From contig CAOKQK010000001.1 of assembly GCA_948470905.1 (NCBI GenBank), positions 1 to 38,054 on the forward strand: a stretch of 38,054 nt of DNA, read 5' to 3'. Both the position numbers and the translations under genes were made by a program. How positions within the stretch are numbered: the first letter of the stretch is position 1; every line of letters starts with the position of its first letter. Positions 7,066 to 15,722 of the stretch are shown one piece after another. The stretch is from an uncultured Lachnospiraceae bacterium. Lineage in GTDB: Bacteria; Bacillota; Clostridia; Lachnospirales; Lachnospiraceae. A model generated the notes under the pieces. It was not told where the DNA came from. It was given only the letters and a program-made list of their open reading frames with translations, and searched no databases.

Positions 7066-9195
7066 GTGGGAAGGCTGTACCGGAGATTTGTAAGATGTTT
7101 TAATATTCTATTGGGCTGTATGCTGCTTGCGGCCTGCGGAACCAAAGAGGTCGTACAGCCCTCCCCCTCCAAAGGGGAAGGGCTGTCTTTCTTTTCCGAC
7201 GGGGGAGGGGAGAACCTGGATGTAGCGGTTGAGAGCGCTGCTTTTTACGATGTGATGACGGAGCTTAAGGGGCCGAATGAGGGAAGCAGGTCTGATGACG
7301 GCAAGTTTCTGGGCATGCAGTTTTATCATGGGGAACCGGTACAGCTTTGGGCGTCTGCGCCCTATGAGGAGTCCGGAGGGCAATATGTATCCGTGTACAT
7401 GTACCGCAGTGACGGGACGAGGGAAACCTGTCTGGAGCGGGTCGGGAGACTCACAGGGCAGAAGGTCTTTTTCAGGGATTCGGAAGGATATTGTTACAGC
7501 ATCGGCGTTTCGGCGAAAGGGGACAGTGCTGTCAACAGCATCATCAAGCTGGACAGCTCCGGGAAGTCTCTGTACACGGCAAGGCTGGAAGGGGACCGCG
7601 GGACAGTGGAGATGATGTGCGAGCTGGCGGACGGAGGCCTGGCGGTGCTGGCGGGTAAGGAAAGCGGCCGCGCAGACGAGGGGCTTATTCTGCTGGATGC
7701 GGGAGGGAAGCTTTCAGAGGTTGAGCTGTCAAGGCAGTTTCCCGGACAGTCCTGTTATCTGGGAACATCTGAGGAGGGGCTTCTGCTTCTTGCGGAAGAG
7801 GATCTGTACAAAATAGGGCTCCCGGACGGGAAGCTGGAGAAGATATTTTCTTTCGGTCAGACATCTTACGCAATGGGGCTTAGTGTTAGGAAGCCCTGTG
7901 CGTTCCTTGTGGGCAGGAATGGGGCGCTGGAGCTGCTGCGTACAGACCGTCAGGGCAAGGGTACATGTGAGACCATAAGGCTGACAGAGCTTGACGGAAA
8001 CAGGCAGAAAGTGGTTATAAGGGGCCGTTCCGTGAAAAATGCGCGCTGGCTGAAGGAGCAGATATTAAAATTCAACAATATCAACGATGAGTATGTGGTA
8101 ATATTGGAAGGACCTGAGGATTGGAATGACATGGATTATATTACCCGGACGGGCGTGGAGCTTGCTGCGGGGAAGGGACCTGATATTCTGATGGCGGACA
8201 TGATAGAGTCACCTGACAGCCTGATAGAAAAAGGGTGGCTGGCGGATTTGGCACCCCTGATGGAACAGGCAGGCATCAGGGAGGAGGATTATTTTCCCAT
8301 AGCCTTTGACACATGGAGAACGGGGGACAGTATTTACAGTATCAGAGTTTCCTCTGCCTGTCAGGAACGGCTGATATCCTCGGCGGTGCTGGGGGAACAT
8401 GCCACGGACGCAGGGTATCCCGATATAGAGACAGTGGTGGACGCAATGCTTGCCTATCAGGAGAAAGCGGTATATTATGGGAATGTTTCTGCGGACGGAA
8501 TTCTCCTTGAACTGCTGCAGGGCTCAGAGACTCTCTGGGGAATGGTGGACTGGGAGAGGGGAACCTGCGATTTCAGAGGGGAGCTGTTTGGAAAGCTGCT
8601 GGAGGTGGCAAAGAGGTATCAATATGATACTCAAAATCATTATCCAGCCGTCTGTTCGGACAGGAATTTTGGCATGATGGCCGGTTTATATACCTATCAA
8701 ACGGAGGCGGAATTGAGGGCAGAGGGAAAAGTGCCTGTGGGGACGTTTTTTGACAATGGCAGCCATCCGATAGGTTTGGGCATAATGTCCCGTTCGCTGT
8801 CGGTCAATGCTAATTCCGCCAACAGGGAAGGCGCCTGGGAATTTCTTCGGTTTCTTCTGAGTGAGGAGATACAGGTCAGCCTGCCGGAAATGGATGTATA
8901 TCTGCCAGTCAGAAAGAGTGCATATTGGACGCTTGCGGAGGAAGAAATTCTGAATGGTTCCGGAAATATTTTTGAAAATAAGGAAAAGCCTGTCAGGGAT
9001 TCTCTGCTCAGAGAAAGGGCGGAGGAAATGGAAGTGATTCTTGGCAATGTCCGGGCGCTGCCTTACAAGACACAGGCCATCCTTGAGATTGTCCTGGAGG
9101 AAGCGCAGGCGTATTTTGACGGCGCCAAGGAGATCCCTCAGATAGCGGAAGTCATTGAGAACAGGGTCGGCCTGTATTTGGAGGAGAGAAAATAA
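7066..9195 (+). CDS. Lipoprotein: propeller-like region fused to a family 1 solute-binding domain
   Basis: 709 residues from the GTG at 7066, which has AAGGGAGGG at good spacing. ATG codons at 7039 and 6946 are in frame but have poor sites and would extend the signal peptide oddly. The signal peptide ends in lipobox LLAAC (Cys24). Residues of about 45-310 contain repeated short beta-strand units (KLDSSGKSLYTARLEGDR, LLLDAGGKLSEVELS), suggesting a beta-propeller-like sensor. From about 318 a solute-binding fold begins (WLKEQILKFNNINDEYVV, GKGPDILMADMI, LAPLMEQAGIREEDYFP, NREGAWEFLRFLLSEE) and ends ENRVGLYLEE. It is paralogous to 22243. No permease genes are nearby. The substrate is unknown, probably sugar-like. 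Confidence 0.82.
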   Translation: MGRLYRRFVRCFNILLGCMLLAACGTKEVVQPSPSKGEGLSFFSDGGGENLDVAVESAAFYDVMTELKGPNEGSRSDDGKFLGMQFYHGEPVQLWASAPYEESGGQYVSVYMYRSDGTRETCLERVGRLTGQKVFFRDSEGYCYSIGVSAKGDSAVNSIIKLDSSGKSLYTARLEGDRGTVEMMCELADGGLAVLAGKESGRADEGLILLDAGGKLSEVELSRQFPGQSCYLGTSEEGLLLLAEEDLYKIGLPDGKLEKIFSFGQTSYAMGLSVRKPCAFLVGRNGALELLRTDRQGKGTCETIRLTELDGNRQKVVIRGRSVKNARWLKEQILKFNNINDEYVVILEGPEDWNDMDYITRTGVELAAGKGPDILMADMIESPDSLIEKGWLADLAPLMEQAGIREEDYFPIAFDTWRTGDSIYSIRVSSACQERLISSAVLGEHATDAGYPDIETVVDAMLAYQEKAVYYGNVSADGILLELLQGSETLWGMVDWERGTCDFRGELFGKLLEVAKRYQYDTQNHYPAVCSDRNFGMMAGLYTYQTEAELRAEGKVPVGTFFDNGSHPIGLGIMSRSLSVNANSANREGAWEFLRFLLSEEIQVSLPEMDVYLPVRKSAYWTLAEEEILNGSGNIFENKEKPVRDSLLRERAEEMEVILGNVRALPYKTQAILEIVLEEAQAYFDGAKEIPQIAEVIENRVGLYLEERK

Positions 9196-9216
9196 CGGAG
9201 CAGATTCGTCAGATTA

Positions 9217-9303
9217 TTCCCGCGGGCAATGAGTCATAAGTCCGAGAAGTTTACTTCTCTGGGACCTTGACGAATGCCGTGAGGGTCAAAAAACCCCGCA
9301 GCT
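9217..9303 (+). repeat. Intergenic repeat element, copy 2
   Basis: A near-consensus copy: ATTCCCGCGGGCAATGAGTC, then GAGAAGTTTACTTCTCTGGG, then CTTGACGAATGCCGTGAGGG, then an A-run and CCCCGCAG. It starts 22 nt after the lipoprotein stop. It splits a short match to the IS remnant (CAGATTCGTCAGATTATT, 9200-9217, also at 6672) from the duplicated leader block. Confidence 0.85.
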
Positions 9304-9575
9304 TTCGGCATTAATTAAATGGAAACATAAAGATTTCTGGGCGATTGTTTGAAACAGGGCAGAAATTATCATAAAATGTCAAATGTAGAGGTTAAAGAAA
9401 AAACCTCTATATGTGGTAAGAGTAAGGAATAGTGCGGAAGTGCTTGCGAAATATAAGGAGGTATGATAACATAAAGAAAAAGGGTGTTGTGATAATGCTA
9501 CTGACCAACGCACAGAAGAGTTATGTTACTGTTAATTTCCTGCAGGGCTTTCGTGCTATTCCTGAGTGGGACAAT
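9298..9575 (+). repeat. Duplicated leader block, copy 2 (partner at 6731)
   Basis: Same block as 6731-6993, with an extra TTCTGGGCGATT segment and a better hairpin, AGAGGTT/AACCTCT (about 9386-9409). It leads into the lipoprotein at 9593. The corresponding short ORF lacks a start codon here and reads on to a TAG near 9580. Confidence 0.7.
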
Positions 9576-9592
9576 TATTAGGGGGGTATATT

Positions 9593-10519
9593 TTGAAGAG
9601 GAAAATAATTGTGTCCCTCTTTGCATTTCTTTTGGTTTTGTCCGCCGGATGCGGGCAGTCGGAACGGGAAGTAACCCACAGTTCCATATTAAACAATGCC
9701 TATACTGTCAGTGAGATAGGGCAGGATGTCACTCAGCTGTCTTCCCCTTACGGAATCGTATGCCGGGAAGAAGATGTTCTGGTCTGTGATTATTCCGGGA
9801 ATAAAATCGTAATTCTTGATCCGGAGGGGAATTATCTGGGGGAGGTGGGGACGTCGGGAAGTGCGCCGCTTGAATTCATCAGACCCACAGGTATTACGCA
9901 GACAGATCAGTACATATATGTGATTGATTCAGGCAATGACAGAATCCAGATTCTTGACCAGGATCTGGTTTTTGTGCGTGAGATAGGGCTGCCGGGAACG
10001 TCGCCGTCGGAAGCGGTTTTTTTTATGGATATTGCTGTTACATCGGACGAGGAGATTTATCTTTCCACCAATTTTGTAGAGAAGAAGACCTCCCGCATCT
10101 ATAAGGTATCAGAGGAAAATACAGTGGTGGAGGTGTCCTCCCGTCCCTTTTGGGGTTATCTTGCATCGGCAGGGAACGAGATTTATGGGGTAAGTTCCAT
10201 GGAGTTTTACAAAGAAAAGAATGTCCAGGGGGCACGCTCGGGGGAATGCAGCCTGAAAAATATTACGGCTGGAAAGGATATTTCAGAGCTGCCATATAAG
10301 TATTGTCCCCTGGATTTTGTCGTATACGGGGATAAATATTATTGTCTGTCCGCGATGACGGCCTCTCTGGACCGGCTGGACTCGGAGGGCGTTTATCTGG
10401 ATACCATTGCCCAAATGCCTTCTTTGGCTCTTTATTCCTGGGTTGATGTGTCCTCTGACGGGAAGTTTTATGTTACCAACAGAATGGAAGGTTCGGTTTA
10501 CATTGTGCGGATAAAATGA
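9593..10519 (+). CDS. NHL-type six-bladed propeller lipoprotein
   Basis: 308 residues from a TTG at 9593 with GGGGGGT upstream. It has a lipoprotein signal peptide (LKRKIIVSLFAFLLVLSAGC, Cys20). The remainder is made of NHL-like blades: SSPYGIVCREEDVLVCDYSG then NKIVILDPEGNYLGEVG, and RPTGITQTDQYIYVIDSGN then DRIQILDQDLVFVREIG. These are typical extracellular binding or sensing propellers. It is followed by two FtsX-type permeases and an ATPase, and 125 nt separate it from the first. I infer that it is the surface partner of that ABC complex. The chemistry is unknown. Confidence 0.75.
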   Translation: MKRKIIVSLFAFLLVLSAGCGQSEREVTHSSILNNAYTVSEIGQDVTQLSSPYGIVCREEDVLVCDYSGNKIVILDPEGNYLGEVGTSGSAPLEFIRPTGITQTDQYIYVIDSGNDRIQILDQDLVFVREIGLPGTSPSEAVFFMDIAVTSDEEIYLSTNFVEKKTSRIYKVSEENTVVEVSSRPFWGYLASAGNEIYGVSSMEFYKEKNVQGARSGECSLKNITAGKDISELPYKYCPLDFVVYGDKYYCLSAMTASLDRLDSEGVYLDTIAQMPSLALYSWVDVSSDGKFYVTNRMEGSVYIVRIK

Positions 10520-10644
10520 TCGGGCAGTACGCCGATAGTAAGCACGGAAAATCCTGAGGCAGTATCGCGCGGGGGTACAAGGACTGCATTGTGCTTGGCT
10601 GCGGGGTTTTTGGTTTCGGGACAGTTCCACAGAGGAGTATGGGA

Positions 10645-11766
10645 ATGCACAAGATTGGATATTCAGTTTATCTTTCCTGTCATAACGCTTTTTCTAACAA
10701 AAAGATCTTTGTGATAGTTATTTTGTCTTATTTCGTCGGCCTTCTGATGCCCTTTTACTGTCTGGCAAATATTGAAGTCTTTACAAGTTCCATAAGCACC
10801 ATAGATCTCATAGATTCGGAAAATACTTATACGGCTGCACTGGAGGCGCATTATGGGAACGAGGGCGCCAATATAGAAAATTCGTTATCTTCTCTTGGCT
10901 TGTCTGACTATCTGGTTGTCACGGAGTTTCATGGGTTTATCCAGACGGGAGATACATCGGCAAAGGTTGCCGTGTCAGGGGCCGGGGAGCACCTGGCGGA
11001 CTTTGAGCGGCTCGTGATGATAGAAGGCTCTTTCTCCCTTCGGGAGGCCGCGGATGCGCCGGAGGGGGAATCGGAGTGTGTGGCTGCGCACAGCCTGGCA
11101 AAGCAGTATGGCCTGCATGTGGGAAGCCATATCACGTTAAACGGTATCAGCTACAGGGTTGCGGGTATTGTAAATAATTTCAATCATTATCATACGCTGT
11201 TCATTCCCAGGGCCCATGTCCCTGTGACAGCGGATCTCCTGGCGCATGATCTGTACCTGCGGTACGGGGAGCCCACTGACGCGGGGCAGGTAAGCGCCAG
11301 CCTGAAGAAGGTATTTCCCGACCGTTCCCTCAGGTCTGTCAGGCGGGCTTCGGATGCAGCGGAGCAGATGCTGCGGGACGGCGTATCCCGGTCGGCGGTG
11401 ATACTGCTGGTGGGAGCGGTGTCCGTCCTGATAGCGGTGCTCAATATTTTCCTGGTCATCTCCGGCAAGTATGAAGATAATAAGAAAAATATTGCGGTAA
11501 AGCTGGCTTTGGGCGCAACAAGATCGGATATCGGCACGGAGCTTTTTTTTGAAAATGTCCTGTTTGTATGCATGGCCAACCTGCTGTTGTGGATTACCAG
11601 TCCCGTACTGATCAGAAGCGTTCCGCTCCGCGCCGACTTTGCTTTTTCATGGAGGATTTATCCGGTCATATTGGGGATCAGTGTGGCTGCCGCGGCGGTC
11701 ATGAGCATTTTTTTGAGGAATAAGGTGGTGAAGACATCCCTTGCCGCCCTGCTGAAGGGGGATTGA
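10645..11766 (+). CDS. FtsX/MacB-type ABC permease, first subunit
   Basis: 373 residues from the ATG at 10645, 7 nt after AGAGGAG (an ATG at 10639 is too close). One transmembrane helix lies near residues 18-38 (IFVIVILSYFVGLLMPFYC). Then comes a periplasmic-type extracytoplasmic domain (about 40-245), then three C-terminal helices starting at VILLVGAVSVLIAVLNIFL. The cytoplasmic loop NIAVKLALGATRSDI is the conserved FtsX signature. These mechanotransmission permeases do not transport through the membrane but drive extracellular work such as lipoprotein or peptide extrusion. The next permease starts 2 nt after this stop. Confidence 0.82.
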   Translation: MHKIGYSVYLSCHNAFSNKKIFVIVILSYFVGLLMPFYCLANIEVFTSSISTIDLIDSENTYTAALEAHYGNEGANIENSLSSLGLSDYLVVTEFHGFIQTGDTSAKVAVSGAGEHLADFERLVMIEGSFSLREAADAPEGESECVAAHSLAKQYGLHVGSHITLNGISYRVAGIVNNFNHYHTLFIPRAHVPVTADLLAHDLYLRYGEPTDAGQVSASLKKVFPDRSLRSVRRASDAAEQMLRDGVSRSAVILLVGAVSVLIAVLNIFLVISGKYEDNKKNIAVKLALGATRSDIGTELFFENVLFVCMANLLLWITSPVLIRSVPLRADFAFSWRIYPVILGISVAAAAVMSIFLRNKVVKTSLAALLKGD

Positions 11767-11768
11767 CA

Positions 11769-12989
11769 ATGAGATATTCCATACAGAAAGCTGCCGTAAT
11801 GGTAAGGGAAAATATTAAAATTTATTTATGGGTCATTGTGGAGCTGACGCTGATCACAGGCGTCCTGGTTTTGGCGGATGCCACGCATCGTTCTGCGGAC
11901 AGGGAGATCGGCAGGCTGTCCGAAATCTACCAGGATCAGGAGATTTATCTTATCTACAATTTTTTATCGGAAGAATATTTCGGCGCCGGGGAACGGGCTG
12001 CCTGCGGCATCACCCTGCAGGACTTTATGTTTCTGCGGGAAAGATATTCGGACCGTGGGGCATTTCAGTATTATGTGTATGACCACCTCAGCCTCTATGA
12101 GGACGGGGTATTTCAGGAAATGTACCTTGTGTGGGGTTCGGAGGAGTTTTTTGAGAGGCAGTTCGGAAAAGGGCGTATGGATTTTGGCAGCCTTAAGGGA
12201 TATGCGGGACCAGGGGCAGGCGCGCTGCTGTCCGGAGGGGATGCCATGTTAGTGGCCAGCCCCGGCATGGAGATCAGCATAGGCTCTCAGCCGGATTCGC
12301 TTCTGATCGGTGACGCGGAGTATCGGTTTGAGCCTGCGGATGTGAGCGGTACGATCCCCTTATCTCAGGCAAATATTATAATCGACAGTGCCTGGTGCCT
12401 TTTTCTGCCCATTGAGGAACGTCCTGAGGGTTGGGGGCAGACGAACATAGGCACAACGCTTTCCATATGCTTTGAAGATTTCAGGGAGGCGCCGGAGCTG
12501 ATCCAGGAGATGATATCCCTTCTGATCGAGAGGCATGAGGGGAAATTCAGCTATCGGCACAGCGATGTGCTCAGCGATTATATCAGCCGGGCAGAGGCGA
12601 TACTTAACGAGATAGACCTGTTTTCTTTCATTGCAAAGGTATGTCTGTGTGTTGCTGCTTTTGGGATAGCGGGAATTATGATGATCCTGGTCCGCAGGCG
12701 CAGAAAGGAATATGCCATTTCTTATGCAATGGGAGCTCATAAATGGAATATCTGCATGGAGCTGCTGTTTGAGGTTTTCATGGTCTGCGGCACGGGAAGC
12801 GTATTGGGATGCCTGCTTGGCTTTCTGCTGACCTGTCTGCAGACCCAAAGCGCCTTTCCGGTGCAGTTCTCTGCGGGCTGTGTGTCTGTGCCGGTGCTGC
12901 TTTCCCTGCTGATCCCGCTGTTTACAGGCATTGTCATCCTGCCGGACGTGAATGCGGTGAATCCCATGGAAACCATGAAATGTGAGTAA
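11769..12989 (+). CDS. FtsX/MacB-type ABC permease, second subunit
   Basis: 406 residues from the ATG at 11769 with AAGGGGG upstream; it follows the first permease after 2 nt. N-terminal helix (IYLWVIVELTLITGVLVLA), a long extracytoplasmic domain, and three C-terminal helices. The loop KEYAISYAMGAHKWNICMEL matches the FtsX coupling loop, and the final NAVNPMETMKCE matches the conserved permease end. It resembles the first subunit only in plan. Together they should form a heterodimer with the ATPase at 13003. Confidence 0.82.
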   Translation: MRYSIQKAAVMVRENIKIYLWVIVELTLITGVLVLADATHRSADREIGRLSEIYQDQEIYLIYNFLSEEYFGAGERAACGITLQDFMFLRERYSDRGAFQYYVYDHLSLYEDGVFQEMYLVWGSEEFFERQFGKGRMDFGSLKGYAGPGAGALLSGGDAMLVASPGMEISIGSQPDSLLIGDAEYRFEPADVSGTIPLSQANIIIDSAWCLFLPIEERPEGWGQTNIGTTLSICFEDFREAPELIQEMISLLIERHEGKFSYRHSDVLSDYISRAEAILNEIDLFSFIAKVCLCVAAFGIAGIMMILVRRRRKEYAISYAMGAHKWNICMELLFEVFMVCGTGSVLGCLLGFLLTCLQTQSAFPVQFSAGCVSVPVLLSLLIPLFTGIVILPDVNAVNPMETMKCE

Positions 12990-13002
12990 GGAGCTGTTTG
13001 AC

Positions 13003-13662
13003 ATGATTACTTTATCCAATATCAGTAAGAAATACCAGGGCAGGGGAGTATCCACAGCCGCCCTGAATGATGTGAGCCTGAGGGTGGATCAGGGGGAATT
13101 TGTCATTATCTACGGGAAATCAGGCTGTGGTAAAAGCACTCTGCTCAATATACTGGGCACCATGGACAAGCCCACAGACGGCACCTATCATTTTAAGGAT
13201 ACCGATATCGGCAGCCTGAAATTCAGTGAGCTTTCCCAATTTCGGAACCGTCATATTGGATTCATCTTTCAATCCTTTTACCTGATCAACGAATTTACCG
13301 CCCTGGCAAACGTGGAAATGCCGCTGGGCTATGCCGGGATCGGAAAAGGCGAGCGCAGGCGCAGGGCGGAGGAGCTGCTCAAAATGGTGGGGCTGGAGAA
13401 TAAAATGAAAAACAAACCCTCGCAGCTGTCCGGCGGGGAACAGCAGAGAGTGGCCATTGCCCGCTCCCTTGCCGCAGCGCCCAGCCTGCTGCTTGCAGAC
13501 GAGCCCACCGGCAACCTGGATGAAAAGACCACTGATGATATCATGGCATTGCTGAAGCGGATCAATCAGGAGGGGACGACGGTCATTATGGTGACGCATA
13601 ATGTGGATCTTGCCCATTATGCGGATAAGGTGGTGCATATGGCGGATGGGAGGATTGTGTAA
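13003..13662 (+). CDS. LolD/MacB-type ABC ATPase
   Basis: 219 residues. Walker [10 protein letters not shown] (about 38), Q-loop FIFQSFYLI, signature [14 protein letters not shown] (about 142), Walker [14 protein letters not shown]-loop VTHN. The last motifs and length are typical of the LolD/MacB/FtsE group. The ATG at 13003 has AAGGAG about 9 nt upstream; the in-frame GTG at 12982 overlaps the upstream gene without a site. It is the last intact gene of a four-gene unit (propeller lipoprotein, two permeases, ATPase) and should power the two FtsX-type permeases. Confidence 0.92.
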   Translation: MITLSNISKKYQGRGVSTAALNDVSLRVDQGEFVIIYGKSGCGKSTLLNILGTMDKPTDGTYHFKDTDIGSLKFSELSQFRNRHIGFIFQSFYLINEFTALANVEMPLGYAGIGKGERRRRAEELLKMVGLENKMKNKPSQLSGGEQQRVAIARSLAAAPSLLLADEPTGNLDEKTTDDIMALLKRINQEGTTVIMVTHNVDLAHYADKVVHMADGRIV

Positions 13663-13663
13663 C

Positions 13664-13783
13664 TCATGTCATATCGAATTCCTGGATCAGCTGTATCAGT
13701 ATGGGAAGGCGGGAAAGACCACCATCAACGAGCTGGGTGAGGAGACTTTTGAGGAAGATGTGCCGGTTATAGAGGATTTTTAA
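13664..13783 (+). pseudogene. C-terminal remnant of an unrecognised protein
   Basis: A 39-residue open stretch, ending FLDQLYQYGKAGKTTINELG and then EETFEEDVPVIEDF, follows the ATPase in another frame with no start codon of its own and ends at a TAA. The regular, charged composition looks like genuine coding sequence cut from a larger protein. The strong terminator behind it may originally have belonged to that gene. I cannot name the family. Confidence 0.4.
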
Positions 13784-13829
13784 CAGACGGCAGCAAAACG
13801 GGAGCGCTGCAGCAGGAAGCAAAGGTTTG

Positions 13830-13937
13830 CAGGGCTGTCGCACTGAGCATTGCATGTACAAGACGTGGCATTGGCATTCGGCTGCCTGCGCCTATGTCTT
13901 GTCTGTGCTTTTCTTAGTGCGTCAGCCCTGTTTTTTT
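13830..13937 (+). terminator. Branched Rho-independent terminator
   Basis: AGGGCTGTCGCACT (from 13831) pairs with AGTGCGTCAGCCCT (to 13929), with one T-T mismatch, followed by seven T. An inner stem CAAGAC/GTCTTG lies between. It closes the propeller/FtsX ABC unit. Confidence 0.75.
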
Positions 13938-13950
13938 GATAAAAATTCGC

Positions 13951-14002
13951 TTGACATGAAATGTAAAGCGTACTATACTTTTTGATGTAAAGGGAGCTTT
14001 AC
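13951..14002 (+). promoter_or_regulatory. Promoter and operator boxes of the XRE regulator unit
   Basis: TTGACA (13951-13956), 17-nt spacer, TATACT (13974-13979): near-consensus. GTAAAG occurs at 13963-13968 and again as the palindrome GTAAAGGGAGCTTTAC (13987-14002), covering the spacer and the transcription start. It is a likely binding site for the XRE regulator at 14206, giving autoregulation. Confidence 0.7.
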
Positions 14003-14020
14003 TTTTGCGCAAAATGTTTG

Positions 14021-14114
14021 ATTCCCGCGAGCAATGAGCCACAAGTTCAGGGAAGTAAACGTCAGGGAAGTTTACTTCCCTGGGGGCTTGGCGAGTGCGG
14101 CGGGAGTGTTGGCT
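14021..14114 (+). repeat. Intergenic repeat element, copy 3
   Basis: ATTCCCGCGAGCAATGAGCC, then GGAAGTAAACGTCAGGGAAG with TTTACTTCCCTGGGGGC, then GGCGAGTGCGGCGGGAG. Unlike most copies it lies inside a 5' leader, between the promoter at 13951 and the start at 14206. Confidence 0.75.
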
Positions 14115-14205
14115 GATATGGTATGTCGCATTTGTCTATAGGGAATTTACTCGAATATAGGCAGGTAAGGCAGAATGTCAATTTAAGGAAAAGGCAGGGT
14201 AGGTC

Positions 14206-14406
14206 ATGCAGAATCGCATTCAGGAGATGCGCAAGGCCATGCGGGTGACACAGAATGAACTGGCGGACGCGGTAAACGTAAGCCGTCAGACCATTATTTC
14301 CCTGGAAAATGGCAGGTACAATGCTTCTTTGATGCTGGCACATAAAATTGCAAGGTATTTTGGTGTGGCTATTGAAGAACTTTTTCTTTTTGATGAGGAG
14401 GACTGA
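14206..14406 (+). CDS. Small XRE-family transcriptional regulator
   Basis: 66 residues, almost entirely one helix-turn-helix (MRVTQNELADAVNVSRQTII then SLENGRYNASLMLAHKIARY), ending in the IEELFLFDEED tail typical of these one-domain regulators. It heads a unit with a small membrane protein and a NatA/NatB-like exporter, and probably represses its own promoter through the GTAAAG boxes. The RBS is weak (AAGGCAGGG). The next gene starts 23 nt after. Confidence 0.85.
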   Translation: MQNRIQEMRKAMRVTQNELADAVNVSRQTIISLENGRYNASLMLAHKIARYFGVAIEELFLFDEED

Positions 14407-14429
14407 GGGATGAGGAGGAGTGAAAAGGG

Positions 14430-14915
14430 ATGAGAAACTTGTTTTGCCCCACATGCAGGGCGAAGAACAATGAGGAATACCGGGCCGTGCTGAAAAAACG
14501 TCAGGTGCGTTTTTATCTGTTCATCCTGACCGGTCTGGCAACGGAAGGTCTTGCTCTGCTGCTGGATCTTTGTGCCTGGAGGTCATTTACGGATTACCAG
14601 TGGGGGTATCTGCTGGGGCTGGGTGTGGGTCTTATATTGGGCGGTGTGGTTGGAGTGATCAGGATACGCCGCAGGATGGCAGATGAGGAGATGCTGAAGG
14701 AATGTCGTCTGAGAGAGACGGATGAGAGGGAGCTTGAGATAGGCAGCCTGGCGCTTCGGGCGGCAGCCAGATTCCTGCTGGCAGCGCTGTATGTATTGCT
14801 GGTCGTGGCGGGGGTGTTTGAGAAAGAGGAGCTGATGCGCGTCTGCTTTGGGCTGATCGCTCTATTTTTGTTCAGCTATGTTGTGTCCCGGAAATATTAT
14901 GGAAGTAAGATATGA
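14430..14915 (+). CDS. Small membrane protein with N-terminal CPTC motif
   Basis: 161 residues. An N-terminal FCPTCRAKNNEEY segment has a two-Cys knuckle. Two helices follow at about 28-48 (LFILTGLATEGLALLLDLC) and 58-77 (YLLGLGVGLILGGVVGVI), then a charged loop with RLRETDERELEIGSLALRA, then two more helices to the C-terminus. The plan matches small DUF membrane proteins that often sit between an XRE regulator and an ABC exporter in Firmicutes. I do not know the precise family. AGGAGGAG lies upstream. It may modulate the exporter. Confidence 0.7.
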   Translation: MRNLFCPTCRAKNNEEYRAVLKKRQVRFYLFILTGLATEGLALLLDLCAWRSFTDYQWGYLLGLGVGLILGGVVGVIRIRRRMADEEMLKECRLRETDERELEIGSLALRAAARFLLAALYVLLVVAGVFEKEELMRVCFGLIALFLFSYVVSRKYYGSKI

Positions 14916-14945
14916 ACAGTCTCGGAACGAAATGGAGGAAACCGC

Positions 14946-15722
14946 ATGGAAAAGATTTTGGAGGTGCAGGGGCTGAAGAAAACCTTTCAGCTCTCTGCAA
15001 AGCAGCAGAAAATTGAAAAGACGAAGGAAAAGTTCAAGGCTGCGGTGAACGATCTGTCTTTTACCGCGTACCGGGGAGAGGTGTTTGGGCTTCTGGGTCC
15101 CAACGGGGCGGGCAAGACTACTACGCTGCGTATGCTTGCCACGCTGATCAGGCCGGACCAGGGAGACGCCCTGCTGGACGGCTCCAGCGTGGTGAAAGAG
15201 CCGGAGGCGGTGCGCCGCAAGATAGGATTCCTGACCAGCGAGCTGAAGCTGGAGGAATTCTTTACGCCGAATTATCTCTTTGGCTTTTTCGCAGATCTGC
15301 ACGGGGTATCCGCGGAGGAGAAGCAGCAGCGCAGGGAGCGGCTTTTTTCAAGGTTCGGCATTGATAAATTTGCGGAGGTAAAGGTGGGAAACCTGTCCAC
15401 GGGAATGAAGCAGAAGGTGTCCCTGGTGATCTCGCTGGTGCATGATCCGGACGTGATCATTTTTGACGAGCCCACAAACGGTCTGGATGTACTGACTGCC
15501 AAGGTAGTGACGGATTTCCTCATGGACCTGAAGAACCAGGGCAAGACCATTATCGTATCTACCCATATTTTCAGCCTGATCGAAAAAATCTGCGACAGGG
15601 TGGGGATCATCATAGACGGCCGCATGGCGGAATGTGATTCTCTGGAGGCTGTCTGCGCCGGAAAGAGCCTGGAGGAGAGATTCTTTGAACTTTATGAGGA
15701 AAAGGTGGGGAAAATCGAATGA
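14946..15722 (+). CDS. NatA-like ABC exporter ATPase
   Basis: 258 residues. An ABC ATPase with Walker A GPNGAGKTTT (about 52), signature LSTGMKQKVSL (about 150), Walker B VIIFDEPTNGLD (about 170) and H-loop STHI. The insertion KQQKIEKTKEKFKAAVNDLS after the first strand and the overall plan match the NatA type of ABC-2 exporters. GGAGG precedes the ATG, and its end overlaps the permease start by 4 nt (ATGA). NatAB of Bacillus subtilis exports sodium; the substrate here is not determined. Confidence 0.85.
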   Translation: MEKILEVQGLKKTFQLSAKQQKIEKTKEKFKAAVNDLSFTAYRGEVFGLLGPNGAGKTTTLRMLATLIRPDQGDALLDGSSVVKEPEAVRRKIGFLTSELKLEEFFTPNYLFGFFADLHGVSAEEKQQRRERLFSRFGIDKFAEVKVGNLSTGMKQKVSLVISLVHDPDVIIFDEPTNGLDVLTAKVVTDFLMDLKNQGKTIIVSTHIFSLIEKICDRVGIIIDGRMAECDSLEAVCAGKSLEERFFELYEEKVGKIE

